From NCBI RefSeq assembly GCF_023101765.2, contig NC_064239.1, positions 4,154,001 through 4,218,000 on the forward strand: DNA of 64,000 nt, read 5' to 3'. The DNA comes from Spodoptera frugiperda. Taxonomy: Eukaryota; Arthropoda; Insecta; Lepidoptera; Noctuidae. Under the pieces are notes generated by a model, which was given only the letters and a program-made list of their open reading frames with translations, was not told the DNA's origin and did no database searches. Positions 11,905 to 24,173 of the stretch are shown here, piece by piece. The translations under genes were made by a program, and so were the position numbers. How positions within the stretch are numbered: position 1 is the stretch's first letter; each line of letters opens with the position of its first letter.

Positions 11905-12165
11905 GCATGAGATTGAGAGTTCGAAACATACCAACGACACCAATGACTTTTTCCAAGTTATATGTACTTTCTTAATATGTTTAGACACCATTGATAAATG
12001 GTGAAGGAAAACATCGTGGTGAAACTTGAGCTTATAATTTCTAATTATAAGTTTGGAATCGCCAATTCGCATTAATTAAGTTTGGTGATTAATGCTCAAA
12101 CCTTCCCCGTACGAGAAGAGGCCTTTGATCCGCAGTGGCCACGTATAGGCTGTTGATGTGTGGTG
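11905..12165 (+). repeat. tRNA-related SINE family C with RTE-like 3' end, copy 1
   Basis: The head GCATGAGATTGAGAGTTCGA retains a weakened B-box-like GAGTTCGAAACAT. The body has AAGGAAAACATCGTGGTGAA, the palindrome CTTATAATTTCTAATTATAAG and TTAATGCTCAAACCTTC. The 3' end reads GAGGCCTTTGATCCGCAGTGG followed by GGCTGTTGATG. That end closely matches the LINE ending at 10696. Minus-strand copies lie at 23.9 and 27.9-28.2 kb. Confidence 0.7.
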
Positions 12166-12566
12166 TGTAAGTTTGAAAAAAGGTGATTATCTAGCCCACC
12201 TATCTTCTATCGTAGAAAACTTTTACGCTCTATGATTTAATCATAAAAGTTTTCGTTTCAAGTGTCATCCAGACAGACAGATTGCCATATAAAAGCAGAT
12301 AGTACACAAGGAATATAAGTAAATAATCCCAGACTTCAATAAAGGTGTCAGACAGTACAGACTGACACTTCAATTTTTATATCCAGTAATAAATTCACCG
12401 GAAAATTTCGTGAGCTCTCTCATAAATTCATTTTAAAAACATTAATACCTATGGATTCGGAATGTTGAGAAGGATTTTCAGCACGTGTCAATATTCACTT
12501 TTAGGGGGTTGAAGATATACGATATATTTCATTGTTTTTCCTATCGAGTAGTTACGTGATGCTAAT

Positions 12567-12632
12567 AATACAATAGATTTTTAGTTTTCATTCCGCTTAT
12601 AGTATGTATGAAAACTAAAAATCTATTGTATT
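12567..12632. repeat. Perfect 25-bp inverted repeat with 16-bp spacer
   Basis: The left arm 12567-12591 (from AATACAATAGATTTTTAG) is exactly the reverse complement of 12608-12632, with CCGCTTATAGTATGT-like sequence between. The arm core ATAGATTTTTAGTTTTCAT resembles the right end of family E (AATAGATTTTTAATTTTCAT near 23.3 kb), so this may be a folded-back fragment of that family. Confidence 0.9.
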
Positions 12633-12639
12633 GTTATGG

Positions 12640-14200
12640 TAGCATAGATTTCCACAACGTAACGCTTAATTCTATTCTATAGGTTATGAGACTATCAAAA
12701 TAATATCTTTAAATAGTATCCAGCATCAGGATTATTTAGTTTTCGATAGAAATCCTAACACATATTATAAATCTGAAACAAATAAACATAGGAAATTTAA
12801 TTCAAAATGTAGGCAACTAAAAACTGTATGCTATATTCAATATTGCACATAAATATATTTCACAACGCTCAACCAGGAATTATTGGAGCCAAAAAGCAAA
12901 CAGCGAAAATTCACTCTCACACTCCGTAATTCAAATCACAATGATAAAGTACCGTATGAAAATCCTAGATTTATGGTTTGTTATACCGGGTAACATTAGC
13001 TATAGAGATATAGGACAGCTATTCACTGTACATTAATTAATTCGACATAACTTTACGCGAATGTTATAGGCCATGAAAGATTATTATTAGCTGTAAACGT
13101 ATTGTTATGGCCGACATTACTGTGATATCGTTAACACTTCGGGTTTACGTTTGCGTTACGTCCGACGTCTGGGTGAGACAAAAGAACGATGATTGATCAA
13201 AACGTTACATAAGCAATGTTAAATAAACATTGCGTATTATTCTTTGAAGAGATTTGCGAAGATGTGATTAGGTAGGTTCTAAATGCCTACAGAACTGTAA
13301 CCCTTAGTACAAGTTTGGTTTACGTTAAACGAAAATGAAATGACAGATTGTTCGGCGGTCTGATTTGGTTGGTTTATTCGCATCGGCCAAGCAAGCTCGT
13401 ACTAAGGGCCTGATTACTCACAAGTACATCTTAAAAATATTCACAAAATTAAACAATCCCAGTTATTCAGTTTTTTTTTAAATAGTATTCGAGGTTTTGT
13501 CCAGAATTTTACATGCTCATAAAAATCTCAAATCTGAGCATTGTCTGTCTGTCAAAAAATTACTCAGTCATCAGCAACAAGAGATTTTTTTACAGCTGTC
13601 ACACTGTAGGTACAGGACAAAACCTTATTGCAACTATAGATGCGTTTTATGAATACATACCTATGTACATGCATAACCTCAAATACACAACGCCTCCTAT
13701 GTAGCTTACATACCTCTTTCGCTTCATAAACAGTCTATGAATATTATTACTAATTCAGATTGTTGTTAATATATTAGTCTTAGTCTTTTATTATTATTTA
13801 CATTTCATACTTAATACACATTAGTTAAGAATGACCAGCAATTATTCAGATTTAACTTCGATTTTACTCTTAAACAAAGATGCATGCGAAAAAAGTAAAG
13901 CTAATCTCGCACCATTAGGTTTAGCAGAAACAAATCGTACTTCCCATAAAGCCAAATGCAGCGCAGATCGTGCCCGAAAAACACAACTTTAAAACAAAAT
14001 GGCCGTAAACTCAATTGTATCCTCCTACACAATGTTATTTAACACATGTTTGAATACTTTGTGTTAGACTTTATTGGTAAAATTCTTGTTTAATTGGTAT
14101 TGTAGTACTTCATTAAATATTATATGGCATTAATTGTTTGTTCCTAATCATATCGTTTCTGAGAATGCGGATATTAATTACACAGACTACTTTTTGAGGT
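12640..14200. other. Unique AT-rich DNA
   Basis: No gene, RNA or repeat was recognised between the 12.6-kb hairpin and family A copy 4. Confidence 0.4.
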
Positions 14201-14202
14201 GC

Positions 14203-14345
14203 GACGTTCGTCTTATATCTACTCTCGCCTTGGGTGAGGCGAGAGGGAGTGTCAGATTCTTACTGGCTAAAAACAACACCGTTCCTTCTTCTGATTTGAA
14301 CCGGAGCCTCGGTTACCTGTAACGTTGTCCACAGCTCTGGAGCTT
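14203..14345 (+). repeat. Dispersed repeat family A, copy 4
   Basis: Contains GGTGAGGCGAGAGGGAGTGT, CAGATTCTTACTGGCTAAAA, CACCGTTCCTTCTTCTGA and AACGTTGTCCACAGCTCTGG. The 5' end is truncated compared with copies 2 and 3. Confidence 0.65.
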
Positions 14346-14835
14346 ATTTCTGTCTGTTAGTAAACAACTTCAAAATCTTTTAATTTATACTATACTTTTC
14401 ACTGAACACAGGATCAGAAATCAGAACAACGCAACGTACTTACTTAACAGTAACAAATTAACTTTGCAAATAAGAGAAAGAAAAATATACGAACACTAAC
14501 AAAAAAAACAACTTGTAGAAGTGTTATTTCCGTGTGTAAACAAAAACAATGTTTAACATGAATCATTTATAGCGGATGTGTTAAATAATAAAATATAAAA
14601 TAAAGTTGTCATCGGCAGCGGAGCGGAACGCATTACGTTGTATTCATGGGCGACGGACCAGCAAACGGGCAGTGCAAGCTCTCCGGGGATCATTACACAT
14701 CACATTATTGCGGTCACTAAGCTCCAAACTAAACGGCACTAATGCATCATCGGAATTAATAGGATAGAAGGATAGATGTTACTAAATTAAACCCTTTATT
14801 TCACAAAACAAATCTTCGAATGCCTCGTTAGTCTC

Positions 14836-14998
14836 AGGGCCTTCGCCCACGGTGACTTTTTGTAGCGATGCTGTAGTGCTGCTGCGCCGATACTGTCGTG
14901 AAGTGCACATAAAAGTAACATGCGTTAGTAGCAATGGTGTCGCACTTTTAGTGAATGCGCGACAGTATCGCTACAAAAAGTCGCCGTGGGCAAGGGCT
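14836..14998. repeat. MITE of about 163 bp with roughly 30-bp inverted termini
   Basis: The left end AGGGCCTTCGCCCACGG is followed by GACTTTTTGTAGCGAT. The right end has the complement: ATCGCTACAAAAAGTC, then CCGTGGGCAAGGGCT. A second inverted pair (GATACTGTCG and CGACAGTATC) lies inside. Target duplication is ambiguous. Non-autonomous DNA transposon; superfamily not assigned. Confidence 0.75.
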
Positions 14999-15161
14999 CT
15001 TATAGTCGTAAGTGTGACTTCCGAGCTAGTGTTCCTCGAATAGGGTAAATAACAATTTTTAATTAGTTTTAAAACACAAAGAATACAATTCGACTCCCAA
15101 AATTGTGAATTTAAAAAGGGAAAATAACATCATATTTTTCGGTCTTCATCTTATCTTACTA

Positions 15162-15319
15162 ATTATAAAATTATAAATGCGAAAGTTTGTGTGTTTATGT
15201 TTGTTACTCAATCACATAGAGACGACTGAAAGGATCAGGATACTATTTAGAACAGGGGTAGATTATGATCTAGAATAACACATAGGATTTTTCATCCCAC
15301 TCCGCTAGCAAAAACTAGT
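15162..15319 (+). repeat. Helitron-like short repeat H3
   Basis: Begins around ACTAATTATAAAATTATAAA, TGCGAAAGTTTGTGTG, continues ATCACATAGAGACGACTGAA and GATCTAGAATAACACATAGG and ends AAAACTAGTTG. This layout resembles abundant moth elements that end in CTAGT. Assignment to Helitrons is from memory and tentative. Confidence 0.4.
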
Positions 15320-16334
15320 TGTTTATAAAAGATAGACATAACACAGAAAAAGTCACAAGTATGACACCAGAGGTCAATGCACTTATCCCACGTGCTCCAC
15401 CCCTTGTTATTAAACAAACCGTGAAGATATCGCAGATATCGGATATCTATTAGATAAATATCTAAGTAATATTTAAATAAACCGATCAATAATATTACAG
15501 ATACATAGGCACGTGCTTATATGTACAGTTGTTTACATATTTGTACTGTTTGCAAAAAGGCCTTCCTTTAGGCTATGTAAATATTGCGAAAAATAATTCC
15601 TACATTGATATTTCATATCTTAGGATCTATGTTGACTACATAAACTTTAACTTTAGATAGTAGAGGACTATTAGAAGTTTTTTATTATAACTATCGTATA
15701 ATAAAATAACTGAAAAAATCACAGATACTCACGTTTAGACTATCAGAAACATAAAAGATTGTGCCAATCTGAATAATAGTTAGGTACAAAATTAGATTCA
15801 ACTAATGGATGTAACTTTTCAGTTTACTAAACTCTAAAAACAGAAATAGATAACTTGAAAGACATAACAAACTAAGAAAAAAAACCATTTAGCAATAATA
15901 ACATTTATAGGTTAGTTTAATTTAACTAAATTATACAGTGGAAGTAAAATATTCAATATGGGGTCGAGTTGGCGCAGTTGTGGGCCAAATTAACATATTA
16001 CGGGCCGTGTCTACGGCGCGTATCTTTGCAGGGTTTGTAAACAAGATTATACCTTAAGGGTCTGCGAGTTATGAAAGCGGAGGCCAATAAGCAACAATGA
16101 ACATTACGTCCCCCCCTCCCTATTGGTAACATACCCGTTGACACCTCTGTCTTTTAGTGGAACGTAAACTTTATGAACGTCACACCCCCAGAGTGTACTA
16201 CGTTCTTATTTCCGTCTAGTGTTTGCGGGTTTCGGGGAAAAAGGTTTTGTGTGTAATGTAATTATTGTCTTTGAAGTGGCTTTTTATTTATTCTAATGTG
16301 AGGACTTGTGGCAATTGATTTGCGCAATACATAA

Positions 16335-16505
16335 TCGTCATTTGTTAATTGAGTGGTCGCAACTGTACCGCCGGGCAAGGGGTCTCGGGTTCGATTCCCG
16401 GGTCGGGCAAAGCATTGCGGGGCTTTTCGAATATTTCTCAATAGTAGCACGGAGTCTGGAATTATAACATGAGAGTTATAACACAAATGATGAAAAGCCT
16501 GCACC
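16335..16505 (+). repeat. tRNA-derived SINE family S1, copy 1 (partial)
   Basis: Head includes GTGGTCGCAACTGTACCGCC, GGGCAAGGGGTCTCGGGTTC and GATTCCCGGGTCGGGCAAAG, with a perfect B box GGTTCGATTCC. The body shows ATTTCTCAATAGTAGCACGG, AGTCTGGAATTATAACATG and AACACAAATGATGAAAA. The tail segment present in the 30-kb copy is missing. Confidence 0.75.
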
Positions 16506-16909
16506 TTTTGTAGCTTTGAAAGATCGACAAACTTATCTGAACAAAAAAAAACTTGATTACCATTTTTCCCAACTTTAGAAAATAAATAGAAATCTTGAAG
16601 TAAATGATATCATCGGCATTTAAATTAATACTTAAGTACCACAAGAAAATTCATTTATGAATCCGAAATTATTTCGCTTTCCGATTCTTAGAACTGCTTT
16701 TTCAAATGTAATTTTATTTATAGATACTTAATAATTCAGTTTGAATGTTAAGAAAGAAAGTTAAGCACACAGTTTATATTGGATTACAAAATGAAAAATA
16801 GCCACTTAAGTTGTTAAATACACTTTAAAAATATTATTTCTGATAGAACATAAACGGCGATTAGCCTTTCTCCTTTTACAACAAAACTTTAATATCTTAA
16901 TATCATTTC

Positions 16910-17160
16910 TTTATTTGGACAAGCCCGCCACAACCTCTTAAAACAGCTGCAATTCCTGTAAACCAGGATCTACAGCAGATACTACCATGAAAATACAAAA
17001 CAAATTGTGTGACAAGGGCACTGACCAAGAGCCCGTGGAGAACTAATGTAAATAAAAAAAAACATGAAAATACCAAAACACAGCACAGCATCCTAAGAAC
17101 ATGAATACTAAACTGTCTTCTCCGCGCAACGAAATAAATCAGGAGATATTATTAGAGGAG
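16910..17160 (+). repeat. Dispersed repeat family D, copy 1
   Basis: Contains CAAGCCCGCCACAACCTC, TTCCTGTAAACCAGGATCTA, CAGCAGATACTACCATGAAA and CGCAACGAAATAAATCAGGA. The copy ending at 63555 shows the same blocks in the same order, with about 60 bp fewer in the middle. Confidence 0.6.
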
Positions 17161-17164
17161 ATGA

Positions 17165-18505
17165 AAATCTTATTGCGGAATATATCAGCACCTCATGACT
17201 GTCCAATGCTGGCTTAGTACGTTCGGGGCTCTACTAGGTCCGCTCCAATGAAACCTCCAACCAGAGGGTTAAACGCGGTAACGTTTCGATCACGTTAACC
17301 GTAAAACAAACTCGTACTAAACCCTCAAGACTGTGAGTCTCGTCTACATAAGAGCAGCCTTATTCTTACTCTACGCTTAGATACTACTCTCTACTACGCT
17401 TGCACATGAAAATTGTGGACAATTAGCAACGTTTTTGTAGTACTGGACTGCTAGATGGAAAATACAAAGGGATGGTAACGTTCCGCGCTCCCCGTAAAAT
17501 TTCATGCCTTATGTTAAAGGGAAATCCAGTTAAAACATCTCCTCTTTGTATTTGCTTCATGGTCACCACACAGCAGTATACTAAAATCCCCTTCTCAATT
17601 ATCAGTTGCCATTAACTCTCATGCTATCCTTTTCTTTGTAATATATACTGTGGAGACAGAAATACTTTTAACAACATCTTAAAGTTTAGTAGCCTTTGTT
17701 TAGGACATAAATCTTGTTTATCAGTAAACTGGAACAAAATGAGAGACTGTCTAAACAAAATTTGGCTTAGATCAAGATTTAGGTGTAAGTTACAAGACTC
17801 TTAAAACTTGTCTTAAAGTTACCACTTTGATATAAAACAATATTTTGCGTTCAAATTAATTTACCATTAAAACTTTTTGGAAAAAATTACAATGACACTG
17901 ACACGTAGTACCGTTTAATCGTAGTACATTTTCCTCTTTATTTTTTATTAATTTTCCTGTTTTGTCCGTCTCTCAAATAATTTCAATTACTTTGCCTCAA
18001 CACCCTAAATCAATTACATAACTTACTTTAAGGCTGAGCATTAAACCTCACCAACAAATTGTTATTTAACCCAACTTATTTTACAAACTAGAACATCGCA
18101 AGCGACTAGTAAAATAAACAGTTAAAAATACATTTAATTGGCCCTTGACGTGTCTAACTAGCATAAATCTAAAGATACTGTGCAGTACAAACTGTACAAG
18201 CCATTGATAACGACCACAGAAGCTCGATGTCGCCTCACTTTGATTCATTACTCGTCACAAAAGAAAAACTACTCAGAAGTCAAGTTAATGCAAAAATAAA
18301 TGCAAATCATTCAGCTCCAAGCTCTGTGGAATCGAGACCGATCCATAGTAATTGATAGAATCAATTAGGTTCCTAGAAAATATTATAAAGGAATATTTTT
18401 TGACTTTAGACTACTTCGTTTGTCGAGCACTAGCACGATTGTCGAGCAAGACGTATCATTTTCGTTTCCCGGATCAGGTAATGTTCATTTCCTATTTATC
18501 ATGAT
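17165..18505. other. Unique AT-rich DNA
   Basis: No gene or recognised repeat was identified. Confidence 0.4.
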
Positions 18506-18509
18506 TTTT

Positions 18510-18670
18510 TTTTAGGTTATAAGCCTGTAAACGAGCTGAAGGATCACCTGATGGTAAGTAATCGCCGCCACCCATGGACACTCGAAATACCAGAGGCGCG
18601 TTGCTGGACTTTTGGGGGTCAACTATCGATAGGGAAAATAGGGAAGGGGGATAATTATTGAGCCTCCGAA
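18510..18670 (+). repeat. Dispersed repeat family B, copy 2 (5' portion)
   Basis: After a T run, GTAAACGAGCTGAAGGATCA, CCTGATGGTAAGTAATCGCC and CCCATGGACACTCGAAATAC match copy 1. The middle is deleted and the copy stops near ATTATTGAGCCTCCG. Confidence 0.65.
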
Positions 18671-18994
18671 TAACGATTGATCCTCTTTCGTTTTCATCCA
18701 TCAACACATTTACGGTTCTCTGTTGCTATTGCTCAATGGCGACAACATTAAATAATTAAACGCACATTTCCATCAGCCATATGTAAATGTAAAATCGTAC
18801 TCATTATTGTGCAACATAATTATTCCTGATTAAAATATTTATTGCAATATGAAAGCGCCACAATCAAATCCACCATTGAATACAATTGTTACAAAACAAA
18901 TGGGACCTGTTAGTAAAATAAGGTATGTTTTTCCTGTATTTACTATTGAATAAGTGCCGAAAATTATTGTCATTACCCTATAAATGTTAAACTA

Positions 18995-19240
18995 TTTTTT
19001 TTTTTTCATATATTTGATAGGTCGACGTTTGGCCCACGTTTGGCCACTATCTCGCCTGGGTTACGATGGAGCACGTCTGCCCATTATCAACCTATATTCA
19101 CTTGAGCCTTTAAGACCTCAAGAAGGTTATACCCATCTAGAAACATAGACTCCGGCAAAGAATTCCAGTCTCGAGCAGTTCTCACAAGGTAGTTTGAAAC
19201 GAAACGCGCTTCGTGCGAGTGTGTGGAATACCATAGTAAT
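18995..19240 (-). mobile_element. LINE remnant (CR1/Jockey-like ORF2 C-terminus)
   Basis: On the minus strand, from about 19220, one frame reads THSHEARFVSNYL, then VRTARDWNSLPESMFLDGY, NLLEVLKAQVN and a stop. A shifted frame then gives GRRAPS. The RTARxWNSLPxxxFPxGYNLxxFK pattern is the well-known C-terminal end of many CR1/Jockey-group reverse transcriptase ORFs. A 12-base T run at 18995-19006 (poly-A on the element strand) marks the 3' end. Only the last 60 or so residues survive, with a broken frame. Confidence 0.75.
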
Positions 19241-19594
19241 CCAATACAAAAAAATGGTTATTAATAAATGCCAAAAAAATTGTTTGACTTCAGTGACATA
19301 ACTTTATAGCTTTTTCTCGAAATTAATGACAATTGTTTTGTTATTATTGATTAACAAAATTCTAAGCAGACGGAGTTCTGTGAGGAGAGTTTGTGACAAA
19401 ATGCCATTTTCATGTAAAAATAAACAAATGCCAATACGTATTTATTCAATTAGGGTATTTCCAAGAACATAATACAATAGGACGGCCATCTTTGATTGTA
19501 TTCCATTTACCGAATTTCATTTGTCATCATATAAAATGGAAACCCACACGAAATTCTTTTCAAATTCCGTTAATGAAAGCGGTACCGTAAAACA

Positions 19595-20850
19595 TGGCAA
19601 CTTTACCATATTTTGGAACAAAAATCGAAATATATAACCATAAGACGCATAGAAACCAAAACTATATATTTAGAATTGTAGTCTATCTGGCTCACTTTAC
19701 CGTAATCGTCATTATATACAAAAGCTTACTTTAGCCGTAGTAAAGAAAAAACAACATGGGTAAAGATACCAAATTTTTGGCAACTTTACCTACGCGCCGT
19801 ATTCATCGTGTATTGCATATTAAAGAGTTGTTGAGGTACAGAGGGCTTCATCTAGGACCTCTTCGTATTATAATGCAAACAATATGAGGAAATCTATAAA
19901 GATAACGGCTACACAGACAGTCGGGAAAGTTGCCACGGGTTTCATCGTAATTTACATACAAATAATTTTTTACGCTCGGGGTTGTCAAAAAATGAGAATT
20001 ATTTTTATGACATGTATATTTAAAAAAAATATTATAAACCTTAAACATAAAGTAAAAAAAAGCATAAATATCTGACATAAATATTGTTCCCTTTTAAACT
20101 AAATTAAGTTCTAAAATTTTAAGTATTTATGTTTAAAATTGTAAAAAAAGGCTACAAAATAATGTTTAATCTTTTGACTTTTTAATTTTTTGACTTCACT
20201 ATCTCCATAGCTAATTTTGCCATTACTTTCGTATACTTTTTATATTGTCTAACTCCGAGTTATCTGCGGTTTTGTTTCATGTGAGCTATTTTGGTTCTAA
20301 AACAAAAGGTATTATTATATACATTATAACTTATCATCCAGGATATTCACTATTATGCTGGGAAATTTAGGTATTCGAAAATGGTTACATACACACAAAC
20401 AAGAAAAAAACATTTAAACCAACCTTAACTGCAGGTAAAGTTGCCAAAAGCAGGCCGTGGCAACTTTACCTAACCTGTGTCAACATTACCGAAGCGATTA
20501 TTTATCAATAAATTGAAGAAAAAGCAATTGCTGACATTACAACAGTAATCCCAACTATATTATACATTCAAGATCAAAATTACACTAACCTGTGACATAT
20601 AATTAAGGCTCTGTAAGCACAATTTAGGAACTACTAACTTTTAGCACATTTTCACGCATACATTGTGACGGCCATTACTGGCATAATAGCAGTCTTGCGT
20701 CTACGCAAAATATAGTAAATATTTCCTTTTAATGTCTAAAAAATACTACTATTACAAAACAGAATTCTAGTGGGTAGATTTTTAGATAAATGAGTTTATA
20801 CTGAATACCTATAGTATGGTAAAGTTGCCAAGGGTCCGGTAAAGTTGCCA
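19595..20850. repeat. Block with six exact copies of GGTAAAGTTGCCA in both orientations
   Basis: The 13-mer occurs on the plus strand at 20434, 20818 and 20838 and as its complement TGGCAACTTTACC at 19595, 19778 and 20458. Degenerate relatives lie nearby (CTCACTTTACC at 19691, GGGTAAAGATACCAA at 19758, GGAAAGTTGCCA at 19923, and TTTACCGGTAAC just after 20850). The two sites at 20434 and 20458 form an inverted pair, and the two at 20818 and 20838 a direct pair 20 bp apart. No convincing coding sequence is present. Confidence 0.85.
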
Positions 20851-20869
20851 TAGTTTACCGGTAACAATT

Positions 20870-22075
20870 CTAAATATTGATTTAAACATTTCTTTAGTCA
20901 AACAAAGAACGAGAAAATATACAAAACAATACAATAAATGAAGAAAATATTTTGCTTATTATCATTTTTCTTTCCTTAAGAACAGAGCGATGAGAAGTTT
21001 TAATTAAATTAATTATAAGTTACCCGCGTTGTTAGATTGTTACGTAAATATGTACCTATGGTGGAAACGTCGATTACCATTTATGTAAAAACAAACCATT
21101 CATTTTGTGTGTAGGTACTAATAATAAATCCTTAAGTGGCGTATGGGAGCGTCTAATTACTCCACAGACACAGAAAAACGACAAAGAAATTACGTCGTAA
21201 AAACATTTAGGATTGGTCTACATACGTTTTTTTCTTTGAGAAATATTCAGCAGCTATAAATATAACTTTACCTATTAATTTATACTTAGAAAAAAATTAT
21301 ATAACACATTCATGTCTTGCCTAAATTAATTATTATTAAAACACAAATCTTTGTAAGTGTTCAAAGTTACTAACAAAATCTAAAATTACTGTCTCCAATT
21401 CTAACTAAAGTAATTCCAGCTCTTCATTTTGACAAGGAAAGATATCATAACTTTCTTTAAGTCAATAATACTTTTCACTTATCCCTTTGAGTTTAAATAA
21501 GCGTGATAGTATAGTCTACGTAAGTCTTGTAGTAAGAAAAAAATGTAGAAATATTTATGGATACATCAAATAAACACACTATTTGTCTATGTTAAAAGTA
21601 AATGTCTATAGCCGCTTCTTTTGTCCATTCTTTTTTGCCTTCGTCCATTTTCCGAAACCATTTTTATTATATAATAGCAGCAATAGAAAAACCACAATCG
21701 TTTTTACTGGGAAACGCTTTGATACGTAGTCTGTTTCCATCAGTTAGCCCCTAGGGCTTAGGGTCAATCAATCAATATTGTGATAATAACAACAATACAA
21801 ACAGAAATGAGGGATCATCGTGTCACTAGTCATCACTCATCAGTGAGAAATGAGTGTAACCTCAATACGTACGACCTATGTACGATATTACTGTGCCTAT
21901 GTATAGTGCTGCGTAGTTCAATGGTACGGCTATCATTAGTTGTTCAATCAATATGTACTGTAGATTATCCTAATGTTCTAGTAATTTGTGTACATGACTA
22001 TACATAGGTTTCATTGTGACTCGTATATTAGGCTTTGATCCAATTTTGAGAAAAAAATCACAAGTCGTATATACA
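20870..22075. other. Unique AT-rich DNA
   Basis: No gene or recognised repeat was identified. Confidence 0.4.
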
Positions 22076-22079
22076 TACT

Positions 22080-22238
22080 ATTATTTATTTAAGCTGTAAA
22101 GTTTGTTGGTTTGTTTGAACGCGCTAATCTTTGGAATTACTATTTTTGTGTTGGATTGTTCATCTATCGAGGAAGGCTTATAGACAGTAAAACATCAAGC
22201 TACGACCAATAGGAGCGAGCAGAACGGGAGTAGCTAGT
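22080..22238 (+). repeat. CTAGT-ending repeat family H2, copy 2
   Basis: Contains GTTTGTTTGAACGCGCTAAT, ATCGAGGAAGGCTTATAGAC, ACATCAAGCTACGACCAATA, GGAGCGAGCAG and ends GTAGCTAGT. It aligns with the copy ending at 8639 from the GTTTGAAC block to the end. Confidence 0.5.
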
Positions 22239-22239
22239 T

Positions 22240-23090
22240 TTTAATATTGGTTTATTAATACCTGAATTAAAATTATTTTTATTTATTTTGATTTTATACT
22301 AAAGACAGGTATGCTAGTTGAGCTGTTTTTGACATCTTGACTACTGAAAAACACTTTTAATTATTGACACCACACTAAGTGACTTACTAATGTCTATTAT
22401 ATACCTTCTTGTTTAATTGAGTACTCGTCATGCCTACATGCTGTTTCTTATGAAAATATCATTAACTATTATTCCTTACTACAAAATACTTTTACTATCT
22501 ATAGTTAAATTTGGTTTCTCAAAAGTGAACCAAGATCAAATTACTGATACAGAAACAAATGGTTTTTATTAAAACATCTTCGTTCCAAGGATGTGTGTTT
22601 TCGAAATCAACCCGTGGCATCGCCATCGGATGCAAATTACTATGCTAATAAGAACAGACACTCGATAGACATCGAACCCACATCAAGAGTTCTTATTGGA
22701 TGCGATTGTATTACAGATATAAGTCCGTGGTATCTCCGCCATGAGAACACATACTTAAGTAGGGAGGTAAAGCTACCTTTACATGTTTTCCTTAAAATAC
22801 GTGATTCTTGAACACGTGGAAACTTCTGCTAAAAGATTTGTTATGTTTATGAATATTAAAGTAGCAAATAAAAGACGTAGTAAGAGCCGCTGTGTCTACT
22901 CATTGGATTACAAAAAGTATATTTCGCGGAAAACGTTTCGTCAATATATTGTTTAAGACCGCTGTAATCTAACCGTTCAAACGAAATGTGAAGGGTCAAT
23001 AGTAATGACAAACAAGCTACATACGTTTACATTATTGATTAAACGTGTGCCCACGATGAACGATTTGAATAATACAACTAGACAAACGAA
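22240..23090. other. Unique DNA
   Basis: No gene or recognised repeat was identified in this interval. Confidence 0.35.
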
Positions 23091-23094
23091 TATA

Positions 23095-23375
23095 CATAAT
23101 AGGGTATAAGAGTAATTTTTATTTTTAATGTCCATCTTGTAGATTATTTTAAAACAGACACGCACTTTATATTTTCTTACAGAAACAAATATTTTCGAAG
23201 ATATATTATCGTTATTTCTAGGCACATTACTCTTAAACTTTAATTCTTTTTATCTAAGTATTATTTTCTTATAATTATGACAACATAAAAAATATGTGTC
23301 TTATATTTTTTCATTATCTAACTGTAATAGATTTTTAATTTTCATACCCCGTAATCATCCCTATCAGAATAAAGC
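23095..23375 (+). repeat. Dispersed repeat family E, copy 2
   Basis: Starts near ATAGGGTATAAGAGTAATTT, then AATGTCCATCTTGTAGATTA, TTTTAAAACAGACACGCAC, ATTTTCGAAGATATATTATC and ends ATAGATTTTTAATTTTCATA followed by CCCCGTAATCATCCCTAT. This is one of the longest copies and defines both ends of the family. Confidence 0.6.
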
Positions 23376-23884
23376 GTAGCTTGAACGGAACGGGCTGATT
23401 TCCGCATGAAAACTCAACAAATAAAAGTTTCCTAGTAACGTTTTCCATATGTTTACAAAGGGCAATCGCAATTTGCAATTCACACAATAGACCACAAAGT
23501 TTGCGAGGCAATTATAAAGATATCAAAAGGTTCATGTAGCTGCGGCCTACTTGCACTCGCTGGCTGAATATTGATGACACTGCTTCAAGCCAATCTGTGT
23601 TCTATGCATAAGTAATGAAGAAAATATGGAACCTAGAGTCAAGTGAACTATAAATATTGACGTCAGATGTCGTTCACACGATCTTTTGCCGAACAAATCG
23701 CGTTTTGTTAAGTAAATATACTTACTAACAACAGTCAATGTCATATACAGAAGAGGATTTCGATAAAATGTTTTTAATGTTTAATATGAACGTCAAAATA
23801 TATTCGCTGAAGGAATAGGTAGAAAACCCAGTAATTATTGTGTATGTTACAATACATTTGAACCTGTTTCCTATCACATCACAC

Positions 23885-23990
23885 ATCATCAGCCTATAAT
23901 TGGCCACTGCTCACCAAAGGCCTCTTCTCACATAGAGAAGGTTTGAGCATTAATCACCACGCTTGTTCAATGCGGCTGTTTCCAATCGTA
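23885..23990 (-). repeat. SINE family C, copy 2 (3' end only)
   Basis: On the minus strand: AATGCTCAAACCTTCTCTAT, AGAAGAGGCCTTTGGTGAGC, AGTGGCCAATTATAGGCTGA and TGATG. The tRNA-like head is missing. Confidence 0.65.
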
Positions 23991-24173
23991 CATATGAAAT
24001 TCCAAGAAATTCCAATTAATTTAGATAACGCTTCCATTTTGCAGTCCTTTGTTTATGCTAGTCATGCTATCGGTAATTAATAAAATTATTTACGTCTAGT
24101 CTTAATTATGAGCTAAAATATTAACAGTTTATATGTAAATACATTTCAAAACATTGTGACAAATCTATACATA

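Noticed and set aside
16380..16412. B box and tRNA-like sequence suggesting a tRNA gene
   Set aside because: The same head is followed by a conserved non-tRNA body at several loci (30.1, 46.3, 57.9 kb), so it is a SINE. No cloverleaf with intact acceptor stem was evident.
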